Assembly (NCBI RefSeq): GCF_000961095.1
Contig: NZ_CP011058.1
Location: 62,001-126,000, forward strand
DNA: 64,000 nucleotides
Reading direction: 5' to 3'
From: Paenibacillus beijingensis
GTDB taxonomy: Bacteria; Bacillota; Bacilli; Paenibacillales; Paenibacillaceae
Part shown: in pieces, positions 51,011-60,275 of the stretch
How positions within the stretch are numbered: position 1 is the first letter of the stretch
Layout of the letters: the number at the start of each line of letters is the position of its first letter
Position numbers and translations under genes: made by a program
The notes under the pieces: model-generated
Databases searched by the model: none
Seen by the model: only the letters and a program-made list of their open reading frames with translations
What the model was told of the DNA's origin: nothing

Positions 51011-52807
51011 ATGAACACTGTACCGAAACGATCCGAGATCGCACCTGAACACCGCTGGAAGCTGGAGGACCTGTTTGCGGACGCTTCCGCATGGAACAAG
51101 GAATATGCTGAAGCGAAGGAACAGCTCAAATCGGTCGAGAAATTTCAAGGCAAGCTGAACGATCCCGCACAGCTGAAAGCGTGCTTCGAGCTGGAGGACG
51201 AGTTGTCCCTGCACGTCGAACGGCTGTATGTATACGCCAATATGAAGCATCACGAGGATACGGCGGAGCCCGAGTTCCAAGCGCTCTCCGACAAGTCGAA
51301 GAAGCTGAGCGTAGAAGCGGGAGAAGCGCTCTCGTTCATTACGCCGGAAGTGCTCAGCCTGCCGGACGAGAAGCTGGAGTCGTTTATTTCCAGTCCGGAT
51401 TTGGCGAAATACCGCCATACGCTGCAAGAAATGAAACGGCAGAAGGCGCACATTCTCTCCAAGAACGAGGAGGCATTGCTTGCCCAGGCGGGCAATATCA
51501 GCCAGGCGCCGAACACCATTTTCAGCATGCTCAACAACGCCGACCTGAAATTTCCGAAGGTAAAAAACGAGCAGGGCGAGGAAGTCGAGCTGTCGCAGGG
51601 CCGCTACATACAATTTCTCGAGAGCAAAAACCGCACCGTCCGCAGCGAAGCGTTCAAGGCGATGTACGACACGTACGGCAAGCTGAAAAATACGATCGCT
51701 TCCACGCTGAACGCCAACGTGACGAAAAATATTTTTTACGCGCGCGCCCGCAAGTACCCGTCCGCTCTTGAAATGTCTCTCTACGGCGACAACATTCCGA
51801 AGAGCGTTTATACGAACCTGATCGACACGATCCACAAGCATCTGCCGCTCATGTACCGGTACATGAATCTGCGCAAGAAGCTGCTTGGCGTCGATGAACT
51901 GCATATGTACGACCTGTTCGCGCCGCTCGTCGATGAGTTCAAGATGGACATCACGTTCGAGGAAGCGAAAAAAACGGTGCAGGAAAGCTTGAAGCCGCTT
52001 GGCGAGGACTATTCCCGGACGCTTGCGGAAGGATTTGGCGGCGGCTGGATCGACATTTACGAGAACGAAGGCAAGCGCAGCGGCGCCTACAGCTGGGGCG
52101 CATACGGCACCCACCCTTACGTGCTGCTCAACCATAAGGATAATCTGAACAGTATGTTTACGCTGACGCACGAAATGGGCCACGCGCTTCATTCGTATTA
52201 TTCCGACGGCAGCCAGGATTACCGCGACGCGCAGTATACGATTTTCCTGGCGGAAGTCGCTTCGACGCTGAACGAGGCGCTGCTGATGGATTACATGCTG
52301 AACAAATCGGTCGATCCGAAGGAAAAAATGTACCTGCTCACATACTATGCCGACCAGTTCCGCACGACGGTGTTCCGGCAGACGATGTTCGCCGAATTCG
52401 AGAAAATCATTCACGAGAAAGCCGAAGCCGGCGAGTCGCTCACGCCGCAGGACCTGTCGAAAATCTACTACGACCTGAACGTGCTGTACTACGGCAAAGA
52501 CATGGTCGTGGACAAAGATATCGAGATGGAATGGGCGCGCATCCCGCATTTTTACACCAGCTTTTACGTGTACAAATACGCAACGGGATTTTCTGCGGCG
52601 ACCAGCTTCTCGAAGCAGATTTTGGAGGAGGGCCAGCCAGCCGTCGACCGCTACCTCGGTTTCCTGAAGAGCGGCGGCAGCGACTACTCCATCAATATTT
52701 TGAAAAAAGCGGGCGTCGACATGAGCACGCCGGAGCCGATCGAGCAAGCGATGAGCGTGTTCGAAAGCCTGATCGAGCAAATGGAGCAGCTGACGGCGGT
52801 CAAGTAA
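51011..52807 (+). CDS. pepF: Oligoendopeptidase F (M3B metallopeptidase)
   Basis: A zinc endopeptidase of 598 residues that cuts oligopeptides in the cytosol. The zinc motif HEMGHALHSYYS places ligands at H387 and H391 with catalytic E388. The third ligand is the glutamate of FLAEVASTLNE. The N-terminal helical domain (RWKLEDLFADASAWNKEY) is typical. ATG 51011 lies after GAGGAGG. The same frame is open 52 codons further up, and that extension (KWAPLLLALSLLSGSG) resembles a signal peptide with a weak AAGG site before ATG 50855. A minor secreted form therefore cannot be excluded. A terminator follows. Confidence 0.93.
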   Translation: MNTVPKRSEIAPEHRWKLEDLFADASAWNKEYAEAKEQLKSVEKFQGKLNDPAQLKACFELEDELSLHVERLYVYANMKHHEDTAEPEFQALSDKSKKLSVEAGEALSFITPEVLSLPDEKLESFISSPDLAKYRHTLQEMKRQKAHILSKNEEALLAQAGNISQAPNTIFSMLNNADLKFPKVKNEQGEEVELSQGRYIQFLESKNRTVRSEAFKAMYDTYGKLKNTIASTLNANVTKNIFYARARKYPSALEMSLYGDNIPKSVYTNLIDTIHKHLPLMYRYMNLRKKLLGVDELHMYDLFAPLVDEFKMDITFEEAKKTVQESLKPLGEDYSRTLAEGFGGGWIDIYENEGKRSGAYSWGAYGTHPYVLLNHKDNLNSMFTLTHEMGHALHSYYSDGSQDYRDAQYTIFLAEVASTLNEALLMDYMLNKSVDPKEKMYLLTYYADQFRTTVFRQTMFAEFEKIIHEKAEAGESLTPQDLSKIYYDLNVLYYGKDMVVDKDIEMEWARIPHFYTSFYVYKYATGFSAATSFSKQILEEGQPAVDRYLGFLKSGGSDYSINILKKAGVDMSTPEPIEQAMSVFESLIEQMEQLTAVK

Positions 52808-52866
52808 CGCGCTTAGGGCGGCCGGTTTGCTGCGTAATAGCGCCTCCGCCTGCTTCGTAATGGAAC

Positions 52867-52922
52867 AAAAGCCGCCTTTCCAAGTACGACAGACGTTCGT
52901 CACTTGGAAAGGCGGCTTTTTG
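52867..52922. terminator. Strong, probably bidirectional terminator after pepF
   Basis: A 19-base perfect stem: AAAAGCCGCCTTTCCAAGT (52867-52885) with ACTTGGAAAGGCGGCTTTT (52902-52920). T-rich sequence lies on both sides, serving convergent pepF and DUF92. Confidence 0.9.
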
Positions 52923-53795
52923 TCACGTCAGGAGCAGGCCGATCAATACCGCGGCCAAGCCGCCCAGCAGCGATGAGAGCAGATTGACCGCATCGTTGGT
53001 CATCCACGCGAGCCCGCGCACCCGCTCAGCAGCGGCGCCGCAGTGCTCGGCGCGCTCCGTGTCGCTGCCGCATACGCCGCAGCGGTACATCGCCTGCGCA
53101 GTGGCGCCGAGCAGCGAGTCCGCGAATGCGCCCGCGAGGCCCGCCGCCGCAGCGGCGGCGAGCAGCGCCCACGGGGCCGGTGCGGCAGCTAAGGCGGCTG
53201 CGCCGTAAGCGAGCGGCGCGCCGGCAAGCAGCGCTGCGGCGGCGCCGATGAAGGCTGCGCCCGCAAGCGCTGCCGCGGAGCCGAGCGGCGTAACGCCGCC
53301 GCTCGTGCCGGCGGTTACGGGCCGCCACGTCGTGACCGAGACCGGCGCGCGGCGGCTCAGAGCGCCGATCTCGGTCGCCCACGTATCCGCGTTGACCGAG
53401 GCTATTACCCCGACGAACGCGAAGACGATCGCCGGTTGCGGCCATACGGAATATGCCGCGCAGAGCAATAGGCCCGCTCCGCCGTTCGCCCATACCTGCA
53501 CCGCATCCCTCCTGCCCGTCTTCGCATAGTTGCGCTCGGCGGACGATTTGCTGCGGTGCCGCCGCTTCCATTTGGACCACAGCGAAGAAGAAACGAAGAA
53601 AGCGAGCAGAACGCCATACCAAAGCGGGCCTCCCAATCCGACATAGGCGGTGCCCATCGCGAGCGCAGACCAGGCGCCGGAGCCCGACAGCGACCGCAGC
53701 CGGTAAGCCAGTCCCGCAACCGCTCCGCTGCCCGCCGCTCCCGCAACCCAGCGCGCCCAATCCGACTGAAGCCATTCAAAAACATATTCGCTCAT
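52923..53795 (-). CDS. DUF92 integral membrane protein
   Basis: The 290-residue protein has about seven transmembrane helices, very rich in Ala and Gly. DUF92 landmarks are SALAMGTAYVGLGGPLWYG, NADTWATEIGALSRRAPVSVTTW, PVTAGTSGGVTPLG and AFADSLLGATAQAMYRC. A cysteine cluster (CGVCGSDTERAEHCG) near residue 240 may bind metal. The family includes the plant phytyl-phosphate kinase VTE6, so a prenyl-phosphate CTP-dependent kinase role is possible but unproven here. The coding DNA is unusually GC-rich (runs of GCG and GCC). Confidence 0.82.
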   Translation of the reverse strand: MSEYVFEWLQSDWARWVAGAAGSGAVAGLAYRLRSLSGSGAWSALAMGTAYVGLGGPLWYGVLLAFFVSSSLWSKWKRRHRSKSSAERNYAKTGRRDAVQVWANGGAGLLLCAAYSVWPQPAIVFAFVGVIASVNADTWATEIGALSRRAPVSVTTWRPVTAGTSGGVTPLGSAAALAGAAFIGAAAALLAGAPLAYGAAALAAAPAPWALLAAAAAAGLAGAFADSLLGATAQAMYRCGVCGSDTERAEHCGAAAERVRGLAWMTNDAVNLLSSLLGGLAAVLIGLLLT

Positions 53796-54029
53796 TTTGC
53801 ATTGCTACCCCTTTCGAAAGCTATTCGCCCGTTTTTCAGCAAGCAGCAGGAAAATCCGACAATCATGTCGAATAAACAGAAAAAAATTCCAGCTATTCGT
53901 TCGTTTTGCGACTTTTTACTACACTTTCAAAGCTGATCCCTTATGCAGATCGGTTTTTTTAGGCACACCTACAACCTTCACCTCAACCCGCAAAAGTTCA
54001 TCCATTCTGTCGTAAAAGGAGTGTTCGTT

Positions 54030-55157
54030 TTGTCGTTACCGGAAAAACCAGACCTGACATTACTGCCTGATGACATCAGGCCGGAGCAGCTGCTCGGAAT
54101 CGTTTTCGATTACACCGCCCAGATTGCTTCCGAGTGCCGGCTCGGTCGGGTACTTTCCTTATTAGCTGATATGGGATGTGAAATGATCGCGGCGGAACGC
54201 TGCAAAATCTGGCTGATCGATAAACGAAGCCGGGAGCTTTACACAATCGGCCAATCCCATTTCGAACAGACCCGCATCCCGCACGGAAGCGGAATCGTCG
54301 GTTATGCGGTCGCCACAGGTGAAATTGTCGTTACGGATCACGCCAAAGCAGCCCCCCGGCGCAATGCCCAAAACGACCGCAGAACAACGTGCCAGCCGAC
54401 GAAAGGCATGATTATTATTCCGTTCTCCGGTGCCGACGGTCAGCCGCTCGGCGCTTTTCAGGCCATCAATAAACGGACGCCATCCGGCACCTTCTCCAAA
54501 GCGGACGCCAGTCTGCTCAGCCTGGCCGCCTCATATGCCGGCAAATCGCTTGAATCGGTCATCCTGCAAGAGGAGATTGCGGCGACGCAGCAGGAAATCT
54601 TATATATTATGGGACAAGTCGGCGAAACCGGCAACCATGTGAGACGTGTGGCGGAATATTCCTATTTGCTGGCGCTCGGGCTGGGACTTCCGAAGGGAGA
54701 TGCGGAACGGATCAAAGTGATCTCCCCGATGCACGATATCGGGAAAGCCGCGATTCCGGACGCGGTGCTGAACAAACCCGGCAAGCTTACCGACGAAGAA
54801 TACCGCATCATGCAGAGGCACGCCGAAATCGGATACAAGATGCTGATCAGTTCGCAGCGGGAGCTGATGCGGACGGCGGCCCTCGTTGCCTACCAGCATC
54901 ATGAGAAATGGGACGGTACCGGCTATCCGCAGCGGTTGAAAGGTGAAGATATTCATTTGTACGCCAGAATAACGGCCGTCGCCGACGTCTTCGACGCGCT
55001 CGGAAGCGACCGCGTGTACAAAAGAGCATGGGAAATGGATCAGATTTTATCCTTGTTCCACAGCGAGCGGGGCAAGCATTTCGACCCTGATGTCGTCGAT
55101 GCGCTGATGAAGCAGCTGCAGCCTGTTCTGGAAATCCGAAGCCTGTATCAAGACTAA
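54030..55157 (+). CDS. GAF-HD-GYP cyclic-di-GMP phosphodiesterase-like protein
   Basis: The protein is 375 residues long. A GAF sensor domain (about residues 20-165, with RIPHGSGIVGYAVATGE) is followed by an HD-GYP domain (about 195-365). The metal motif is HDIGKAAIPDAVLNKPGKL and the GYP motif is HHEKWDGTGYPQRLKGEDI, both intact. Such enzymes hydrolyse cyclic di-GMP to control motility and biofilm. There is no membrane segment, so the GAF domain senses a cytosolic signal. TTG 54030, eight bases after AAAAGGAG, is the best start. The frame extends 29 codons upstream. Confidence 0.88.
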   Translation: MSLPEKPDLTLLPDDIRPEQLLGIVFDYTAQIASECRLGRVLSLLADMGCEMIAAERCKIWLIDKRSRELYTIGQSHFEQTRIPHGSGIVGYAVATGEIVVTDHAKAAPRRNAQNDRRTTCQPTKGMIIIPFSGADGQPLGAFQAINKRTPSGTFSKADASLLSLAASYAGKSLESVILQEEIAATQQEILYIMGQVGETGNHVRRVAEYSYLLALGLGLPKGDAERIKVISPMHDIGKAAIPDAVLNKPGKLTDEEYRIMQRHAEIGYKMLISSQRELMRTAALVAYQHHEKWDGTGYPQRLKGEDIHLYARITAVADVFDALGSDRVYKRAWEMDQILSLFHSERGKHFDPDVVDALMKQLQPVLEIRSLYQD

Positions 55158-55272
55158 CTTAAGCCGATCCTGAAGACCGGCAGCAGCCGGCTCGCCCTAG
55201 GCCGCCAAGCTGCGAAACGGCAGCAGCCGGGCAGCGGCACCGGATCGCCTTAACAATCTCCTTCCGCCCTGC

Positions 55273-56013
55273 TTACAGCTGGGGCACGCTGCGCAGCGCG
55301 GCTCGCCAAAGATCCGGATGATTCGTGCAAATCATCAGTCCCGGATCCATTAATGCATACTTGCGGATGAGACGCACTTCATTTAATGTCCAAACCATTG
55401 TCTGAATGCCCTCGCGGTTTAGCCGTTTCAGCCGTTCTTTGTTGATCGCTCCGTAACCGATGGACAAAAACCGGCATCCGAGCGTATTCAGCCTATCCGG
55501 CAGCCGATCGCTCCAACGATCGACGATGAGCCCGCACGTCACGTCCCGGGACAAGCTTCTGACCTTGTGCAGCGCTTCGGCGCTGAACGACGTAATGACG
55601 CAATTCTGCTCCATATTAAGGCGGCGGAGAAGCTCGACCACCTTATTTTCCAGATCGGGATAACGTTTCCCGTCGGTCTTCAACTCAATATTAACCCGGA
55701 CTTTTCCGGAAGCCATCAGCAGCGCTTGTTCCAGAGTAGGCATTTTTTCCCCAGTGAACTCCCGTGAGAACCATCTTCCCGCATCCAATTTGGACAGCTG
55801 CTGCGCTGTATATTTACTTACTTCGCCGCTGCCGCTCGTCGTCCTGCGCAGCTTGGCATCGTGAATGAGCATCGGAATCCCGTCCCGTGAAATCCGGACG
55901 TCAATTTCAATCCAGTCCACATCCGGCGCATCCGCCGCCAGCCGGATCGCAGACAGCGTGTTTTCCGGCGCGGCTCCGGACCAGCCCCTGTGTGCTACAC
56001 ACGGGTTTCTCAT
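55273..56013 (-). CDS. Glycerophosphodiester phosphodiesterase
   Basis: Cleaves glycerophosphodiesters to glycerol 3-phosphate and an alcohol. The 246-residue TIM barrel lacks a signal peptide, so it is the cytosolic (UgpQ-like) type. Catalytic and metal residues are in VAHRGWSGAAPENTLSA (HR and E), WIEIDVRISRDGIPMLIHD (E, D and H) and VNIELKTDG. The ribosome binding site GGAAAGGCGG is somewhat far (about 14 bases) from ATG 56013. It lies 53 bases downstream of capA on the same strand. Confidence 0.9.
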   Translation of the reverse strand: MRNPCVAHRGWSGAAPENTLSAIRLAADAPDVDWIEIDVRISRDGIPMLIHDAKLRRTTSGSGEVSKYTAQQLSKLDAGRWFSREFTGEKMPTLEQALLMASGKVRVNIELKTDGKRYPDLENKVVELLRRLNMEQNCVITSFSAEALHKVRSLSRDVTCGLIVDRWSDRLPDRLNTLGCRFLSIGYGAINKERLKRLNREGIQTMVWTLNEVRLIRKYALMDPGLMICTNHPDLWRAALRSVPQL

Positions 56014-56066
56014 GCAAATTTTCGACCGCCTTTCCTGATGTGAAATACGTACGGCGTTCGTGCTGG

Positions 56067-57578
56067 TCAGCGGGACGCCAGCACGCCGTCTCGGTCAAAT
56101 GCGGCGTTAATCGACAATTTCGACAGCCGGGCAAGCAGTGCGGCACCGTCCTCCGCGTTCATCGGAACCGGCTTCGATTTGTCGGCAAACATCGGATGCA
56201 GCTGCAGTCCGCACTGGCCGTCCTTTGAGCAGACGGCATCCAATACGCCGGTCTGTTTCGTTTTCACGTTGGATGTGTTATTGAAAATAAAATTGCCGAG
56301 GCTATACGCGATCCATTTGTTTTTGTAATATTCAAACCCCTGCATCACATGCGGATGGCTGCCGATGACAAGATCCGCTCCGGCATCTACAAACGTATGC
56401 GCAAGCGTTTTTTGATGCTGGACGGGATAATCCTGCCTCTCCACGCCCCAATGCACCATGACGACGACGAGATCCGCCCGCTTTCTGGCTTCCTTAATGG
56501 CTGCCACGGCCCGAGTGGAGTCGTAAGTTTCGGCAACACCGGGGCGGTATTTGTCCGCTTTCCACGACGTTTCCGGAACGACGCGGCTGACCCCGATGTA
56601 AGCCACCTTGACTCCTTTCGTTTCCAGGTATTCCGGGGCAAACGCTTCCGTATCGTTATGGCCGCCGCCGACGTGCGGAATTCCGGCTTCATCCAAATAT
56701 TTCATTGTATCGAACAGACCTTCTGTCCCCTGGTCCAACGTATGGTTATTGGCCAGCGTAACGACATCGAATCCCGCTTGTTTAAGCGGGGGGAGCAGAT
56801 CCGGCGAACCTTTGAATACAAACGATTTGTTTTGGGCCGGGACCCCCCGTTTCGTGATGGGGTTCTCCAAGTTGCCGGCGGTCAAATCAGGCCCCTGCAA
56901 ATAAGAAAGCGCACCCTCAAACGGATATTCCAGCCCTTTTTGCCGCATCAGCTTCTCGACGGAAGAACCCATCATAATGTCGCCGACAAAAGCAAGCCTG
57001 ACCGTTTCCCCCTTCGGCATGCCGCCGGAGTTCCGCCCGGGAACGCTTCCTCCGCCTTGTCCGGACCCGGAACCCCCGTCATCGGGCGCTGTTCCTGGAG
57101 CGCCGCTCTCGTTCGGCAGGCCGTCTTCCGCGGCATCGGAAGGCGATTGCGCGTTGCCGCCAGACGCCGGCGGCTCATCCCCGGCGGAACTGCTTCCGCC
57201 GCTGCCGCCACTGCCAGCACTTCCGCTGCTGTCCGGACTGCCGCTCTCGCTTCCGACGCTTCCGCTGTTGCCTGCATCGCTGCTGTTGTCTCCGACGCTT
57301 CCGCTGTTGCCGCCTGATCTGCCGGCATCGTCAGCTTGGCCGGGAGGATCCGCAGGTTCAATCGCGCCGCCCGGCGAATTGCCGTGCGTTTCATTTCTTT
57401 GATCGGCGATTCTCTCTTCCCCGGAGCCTACTGAATGCTGTTTTGTAGTTGCAACGATAACCGAGATTAAAATAATAATGGCTGCGAGCAGCGTCAAATT
57501 AACGGCCAACAGACGGCGCATGCGCCGTTTTCGTTTTTGTTTGTCGTGCCGTCTGGATTCCGATCTGGACATAGACAT
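56067..57578 (-). CDS. CapA-family protein with signal anchor and long Gly/Ser linker
   Basis: The protein is 503 residues long. A basic N-terminus and transmembrane anchor (about 22-44) are followed by about 145 residues of low-complexity Gly, Ser, Asp and Pro. The CapA/PgsA metallophosphatase-like domain follows from about residue 190 (VRLAFVGDIMMGSSVEKL, GNLENPITKRG, LANNHTLDQGTEG, VVMVHWGVERQDYP, IGSHPHVMQG). Relatives take part in poly-gamma-glutamate synthesis or anchoring, but capB and capC are absent, so its job may differ. The linker is encoded by repetitive DNA and would place the domain beyond the wall. GGAGGAG precedes ATG 57578, and TATAAT at 57638-57643 is a likely -10. Confidence 0.88.
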   Translation of the reverse strand: MSMSRSESRRHDKQKRKRRMRRLLAVNLTLLAAIIILISVIVATTKQHSVGSGEERIADQRNETHGNSPGGAIEPADPPGQADDAGRSGGNSGSVGDNSSDAGNSGSVGSESGSPDSSGSAGSGGSGGSSSAGDEPPASGGNAQSPSDAAEDGLPNESGAPGTAPDDGGSGSGQGGGSVPGRNSGGMPKGETVRLAFVGDIMMGSSVEKLMRQKGLEYPFEGALSYLQGPDLTAGNLENPITKRGVPAQNKSFVFKGSPDLLPPLKQAGFDVVTLANNHTLDQGTEGLFDTMKYLDEAGIPHVGGGHNDTEAFAPEYLETKGVKVAYIGVSRVVPETSWKADKYRPGVAETYDSTRAVAAIKEARKRADLVVVMVHWGVERQDYPVQHQKTLAHTFVDAGADLVIGSHPHVMQGFEYYKNKWIAYSLGNFIFNNTSNVKTKQTGVLDAVCSKDGQCGLQLHPMFADKSKPVPMNAEDGAALLARLSKLSINAAFDRDGVLASR

Positions 57579-57719
57579 TACAACAGCTCCTCCTGCTCTA
57601 CTGGATGATACCTGCTAAGGGAGTCAGAACCTCTCCCATTATAGCAGGTTCACCATTCGAAGCGAAGAAGAGCTGGAATTGGGCCTTCTCTATTCCCAAT
57701 ATAACCCACCGCAATGCGG

Positions 57720-59213
57720 TTAATGAACGACAGCTTCCAGCATGTCAAGCAGCGCGGCCGCCGCTTCCTTCCCTTGGCGGATGCAATCGGGCAGACCAAC
57801 TCCGTCAAAGGCGGCTCCCGTTACCCAAACGCCCGGAAGCCGTTCCTGCAGCATGCTGCGGAAAGCGGCCGTACTTTCCGTGTGTCCGACGGGATACTGC
57901 GGCATGGAGCGGTGCAGACGGGTAATTTCGGTGAACAACGGTTCGGCCGTTATCCCCATCGTTTCCTGCACATCGCACCGAACCGACGCGATCAGCTCGT
58001 CATCCGGCAAATCCACGACCTGCTCGGTGCCCGCCCTCCCTACGTAACAGCGCAGCAGCACTTTATCCTGCGGACTCGTATGAAGCCATTTCGCCGATGT
58101 CCACGTACAAGCCGTAATGTTCATGCCTTCCGAACGGGGAACAAGAAATCCCGAACCGTCAAACTCCAGTCCGAGCGCCGTTTTCTCGAACGCCATCACA
58201 ACGTTGGCCACCGATACGTAGCGGACCGCTCGAAGCGCGGATACATCCGTCCACTCCTCCAGCAGATCGGCCGCGTTAAAAGCCGGTGCCGTTACAATGA
58301 TGCCGTCCGCAGCGAGCGTTTCCCCGCTGTCCAGCATCACAGAGTACCGTGCTCCGCCGCCAGCGCCGGCACCCGGACGGATCTGCGTAACGTTAACGCC
58401 CAGCTTGCGGGTTACGTCCGCCAAAGCGCGGTCGAGTCCGTCCACTAGCGTGCCAAGCCCGTTTTTGTACGTTATAAAGACGCTTTTTCCGGCTTCTGCA
58501 GCTCGGGCCGATTGGCCGCTTGAACGGTCTTCCGGCTGAAGCGAGTCTGCTGAGGGAACCACCGCAGCTGCCGGCGTCGCATTCCCACGCAAGCGCCGCA
58601 TGCCGCGAATCAGGCTGCCGTGCTCCTGCTCCGCCTTTTGAAACTGCGGAAAGGTAGCGCGCAGACTTAATTCCCGCAAATTGCCGGCATAAATGCCGGC
58701 GAGCAGCGGCTCGGCTACCCGGTCCACCATCTCCGGACCGAGCCGCCGCTCCAGAAATCCGCCGAGCGATTCGTCCCCCTGCTCTTTGCGGGGAGGAAGA
58801 AGCAGATCCATCGTCGCCCGCAGCTTGCCGCCGAAGCTGATCAGTTCCGACTTTAGAAACGATTCGACATCAGTCGGAATGCCGAGCATCAGTCCCGGCG
58901 GCATCGGATGCATCGTTCCTTCCCGGAAAATATAAGTATGTTTCGCGTCCGGATTCGTCGTCGTCAGCTCGTCCTCAAGCCCAAGTTCCCGCGTCAGCTC
59001 AATAATCGGCAGCTTGCGCGCCAAAAACGAATCCGGCCCCTTCTCGATCACAAATCCGTCCTTGGCGAGCGTTTCGATCTTGCCGCCAAGCCGCGGCAAC
59101 CCGTCCACGATCGTAATATCCGTTTGGCGGCCTCTTTTTGCCGCCTCCCGCTGCAAATAAAAAGCGGAGCTCAGTCCGCTGATCCCCCCGCCAATAATGA
59201 CGATCCGCTCCAT
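57720..59213 (-). CDS. hemY: Coproporphyrinogen III oxidase (HemY/HemG, CgoX type)
   Basis: An FAD enzyme that in Gram-positive bacteria oxidises coproporphyrinogen III to coproporphyrin III. At 497 residues it has the usual size. FAD-binding ERIVIIGGGISGLSSAFYL starts the protein. PRLGGKIETL, FVIEKGPDSFLA, VAEPLLAGIYAGN and the C-terminal VWVTGAAFDGVGLPDCI complete the flavin site. A Gln/Ser/Ala-rich insert is seen near residues 220-245. ATG 59213 matches the family start. ATG 59231, nine bases after AAGGA, is an alternative. It is the last gene of hemE-hemH-hemY. Confidence 0.92.
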   Translation of the reverse strand: MERIVIIGGGISGLSSAFYLQREAAKRGRQTDITIVDGLPRLGGKIETLAKDGFVIEKGPDSFLARKLPIIELTRELGLEDELTTTNPDAKHTYIFREGTMHPMPPGLMLGIPTDVESFLKSELISFGGKLRATMDLLLPPRKEQGDESLGGFLERRLGPEMVDRVAEPLLAGIYAGNLRELSLRATFPQFQKAEQEHGSLIRGMRRLRGNATPAAAVVPSADSLQPEDRSSGQSARAAEAGKSVFITYKNGLGTLVDGLDRALADVTRKLGVNVTQIRPGAGAGGGARYSVMLDSGETLAADGIIVTAPAFNAADLLEEWTDVSALRAVRYVSVANVVMAFEKTALGLEFDGSGFLVPRSEGMNITACTWTSAKWLHTSPQDKVLLRCYVGRAGTEQVVDLPDDELIASVRCDVQETMGITAEPLFTEITRLHRSMPQYPVGHTESTAAFRSMLQERLPGVWVTGAAFDGVGLPDCIRQGKEAAAALLDMLEAVVH

Positions 59214-59277
59214 ACGTCCGCTGCTCCGCATATTTCTCATTCCTTCCGTTATCTCTCAAGCATATGCTGTCTTTCAA

Positions 59278-59305
59278 GCATCCGCCGTATTGCATCCGCC
59301 GTATT
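59278..59305. repeat. Tandem 14-bp repeat in the hemH-hemY spacer
   Basis: GCATCCGCCGTATT occurs twice in direct tandem (59278-59291 and 59292-59305), flanked by three copies of TCAAGCAT. It lies in the 108-base gap between hemH and hemY and is probably a slippage product. Confidence 0.8.
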
Positions 59306-59321
59306 TCAAGCATACACCGCA

Positions 59322-60275
59322 CTAAGCTTTCGCCGTTTTCCCGTCCTCCGCCATAACCGATTCCGCCAGCGTTTCCATGTAAAGCGGGTCGGAATTAAGC
59401 ATTGCAATCCGGTCCAGCTGCATGCCAAGCTCCGCAGCCTCCGCTTTCGCTTCAATGTCCAAATCGTACAGCACTTCCAGGTGATCCGATACGAAGCCGA
59501 TCGGAGCAGCCAGAACCGCACGCTCTCCTTCTTCCGCAAGCTCCTTCAGCGTATCGAGTATATCCGGCCCGAGCCAAGGCTCCTTTGTCCGGCCCGCGCT
59601 TTGCCACGTAAACTGCCAACGGTTCGGCAGGACGCCTGCCGCTTCCGCTACCGCCGCCGCCGTCTCGTTCAGCTGCCGCTCGTAAGGATCGTTCAGCTCG
59701 CGAATTTTTTCCGGCAGGCTGTGCGCACTGAATAGCACCTTCACGGGATGCGCCGCCCCCTGACCGTTGTCAACCAGCTTTGCTAAACCGCCCAGCACAC
59801 GTTCGGCCAGCGCCTGGATCAGCTTCGGATGCAGATGGTACTCTTCCACAAATTCCATTTCCACCCCAAGCCGCTCCGCCGCCTCCCGCGCGCGCTTAAT
59901 GTAGGCGCCCACGCTCATAACCGAATAATGCGGCGCAAGCACGATGCCAATTGCCCGGGAAATACCTTCTTTTGCCATCGATTCCACGCCGTCTTCAATG
60001 TAAGGGCGCGCATGCTTTAGTCCCTGATAGCAGCGGTATTGCCCCGGCGCGAGCTGCTCCAGCTTGTCCTGCAGGCTCCGCACCTGGCGATCCGTATTCT
60101 CGCGCAGCGGGAACACGCCTCCCACTATTGCGTTATACCGCCCTTTAAGGTCAGCAAGCTGCTCGGCCGTCGGGGGATGTCCCCGGCGGATATGGGTGTA
60201 ATATTGTTCCACCCCTTCCATACTTTCGGGGGTTCCATATGACATGACAAGGACGCCTGTCGGATGTTTAGACAT
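59322..60275 (-). CDS. hemH: Coproporphyrin ferrochelatase
   Basis: Inserts iron into coproporphyrin III in the Gram-positive haem route. The 317-residue protein shows GVLVMSYGTPES at the start, the catalytic histidine in LFSAHSLPEKI, and the metal-site glutamate in PIGFVSDHLEVLYDLDIE. ATG 60275 lies after AGAAGGAG and overlaps the hemE stop by eight bases, so translation is coupled to hemE. Confidence 0.94.
   Translation of the reverse strand: MSKHPTGVLVMSYGTPESMEGVEQYYTHIRRGHPPTAEQLADLKGRYNAIVGGVFPLRENTDRQVRSLQDKLEQLAPGQYRCYQGLKHARPYIEDGVESMAKEGISRAIGIVLAPHYSVMSVGAYIKRAREAAERLGVEMEFVEEYHLHPKLIQALAERVLGGLAKLVDNGQGAAHPVKVLFSAHSLPEKIRELNDPYERQLNETAAAVAEAAGVLPNRWQFTWQSAGRTKEPWLGPDILDTLKELAEEGERAVLAAPIGFVSDHLEVLYDLDIEAKAEAAELGMQLDRIAMLNSDPLYMETLAESVMAEDGKTAKA

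Noticed and set aside
50819..52903. 694-codon frame antisense to pepF
   Set aside because: It is a shadow of a GC-rich gene; the opposite strand encodes a full oligoendopeptidase with a zinc motif.
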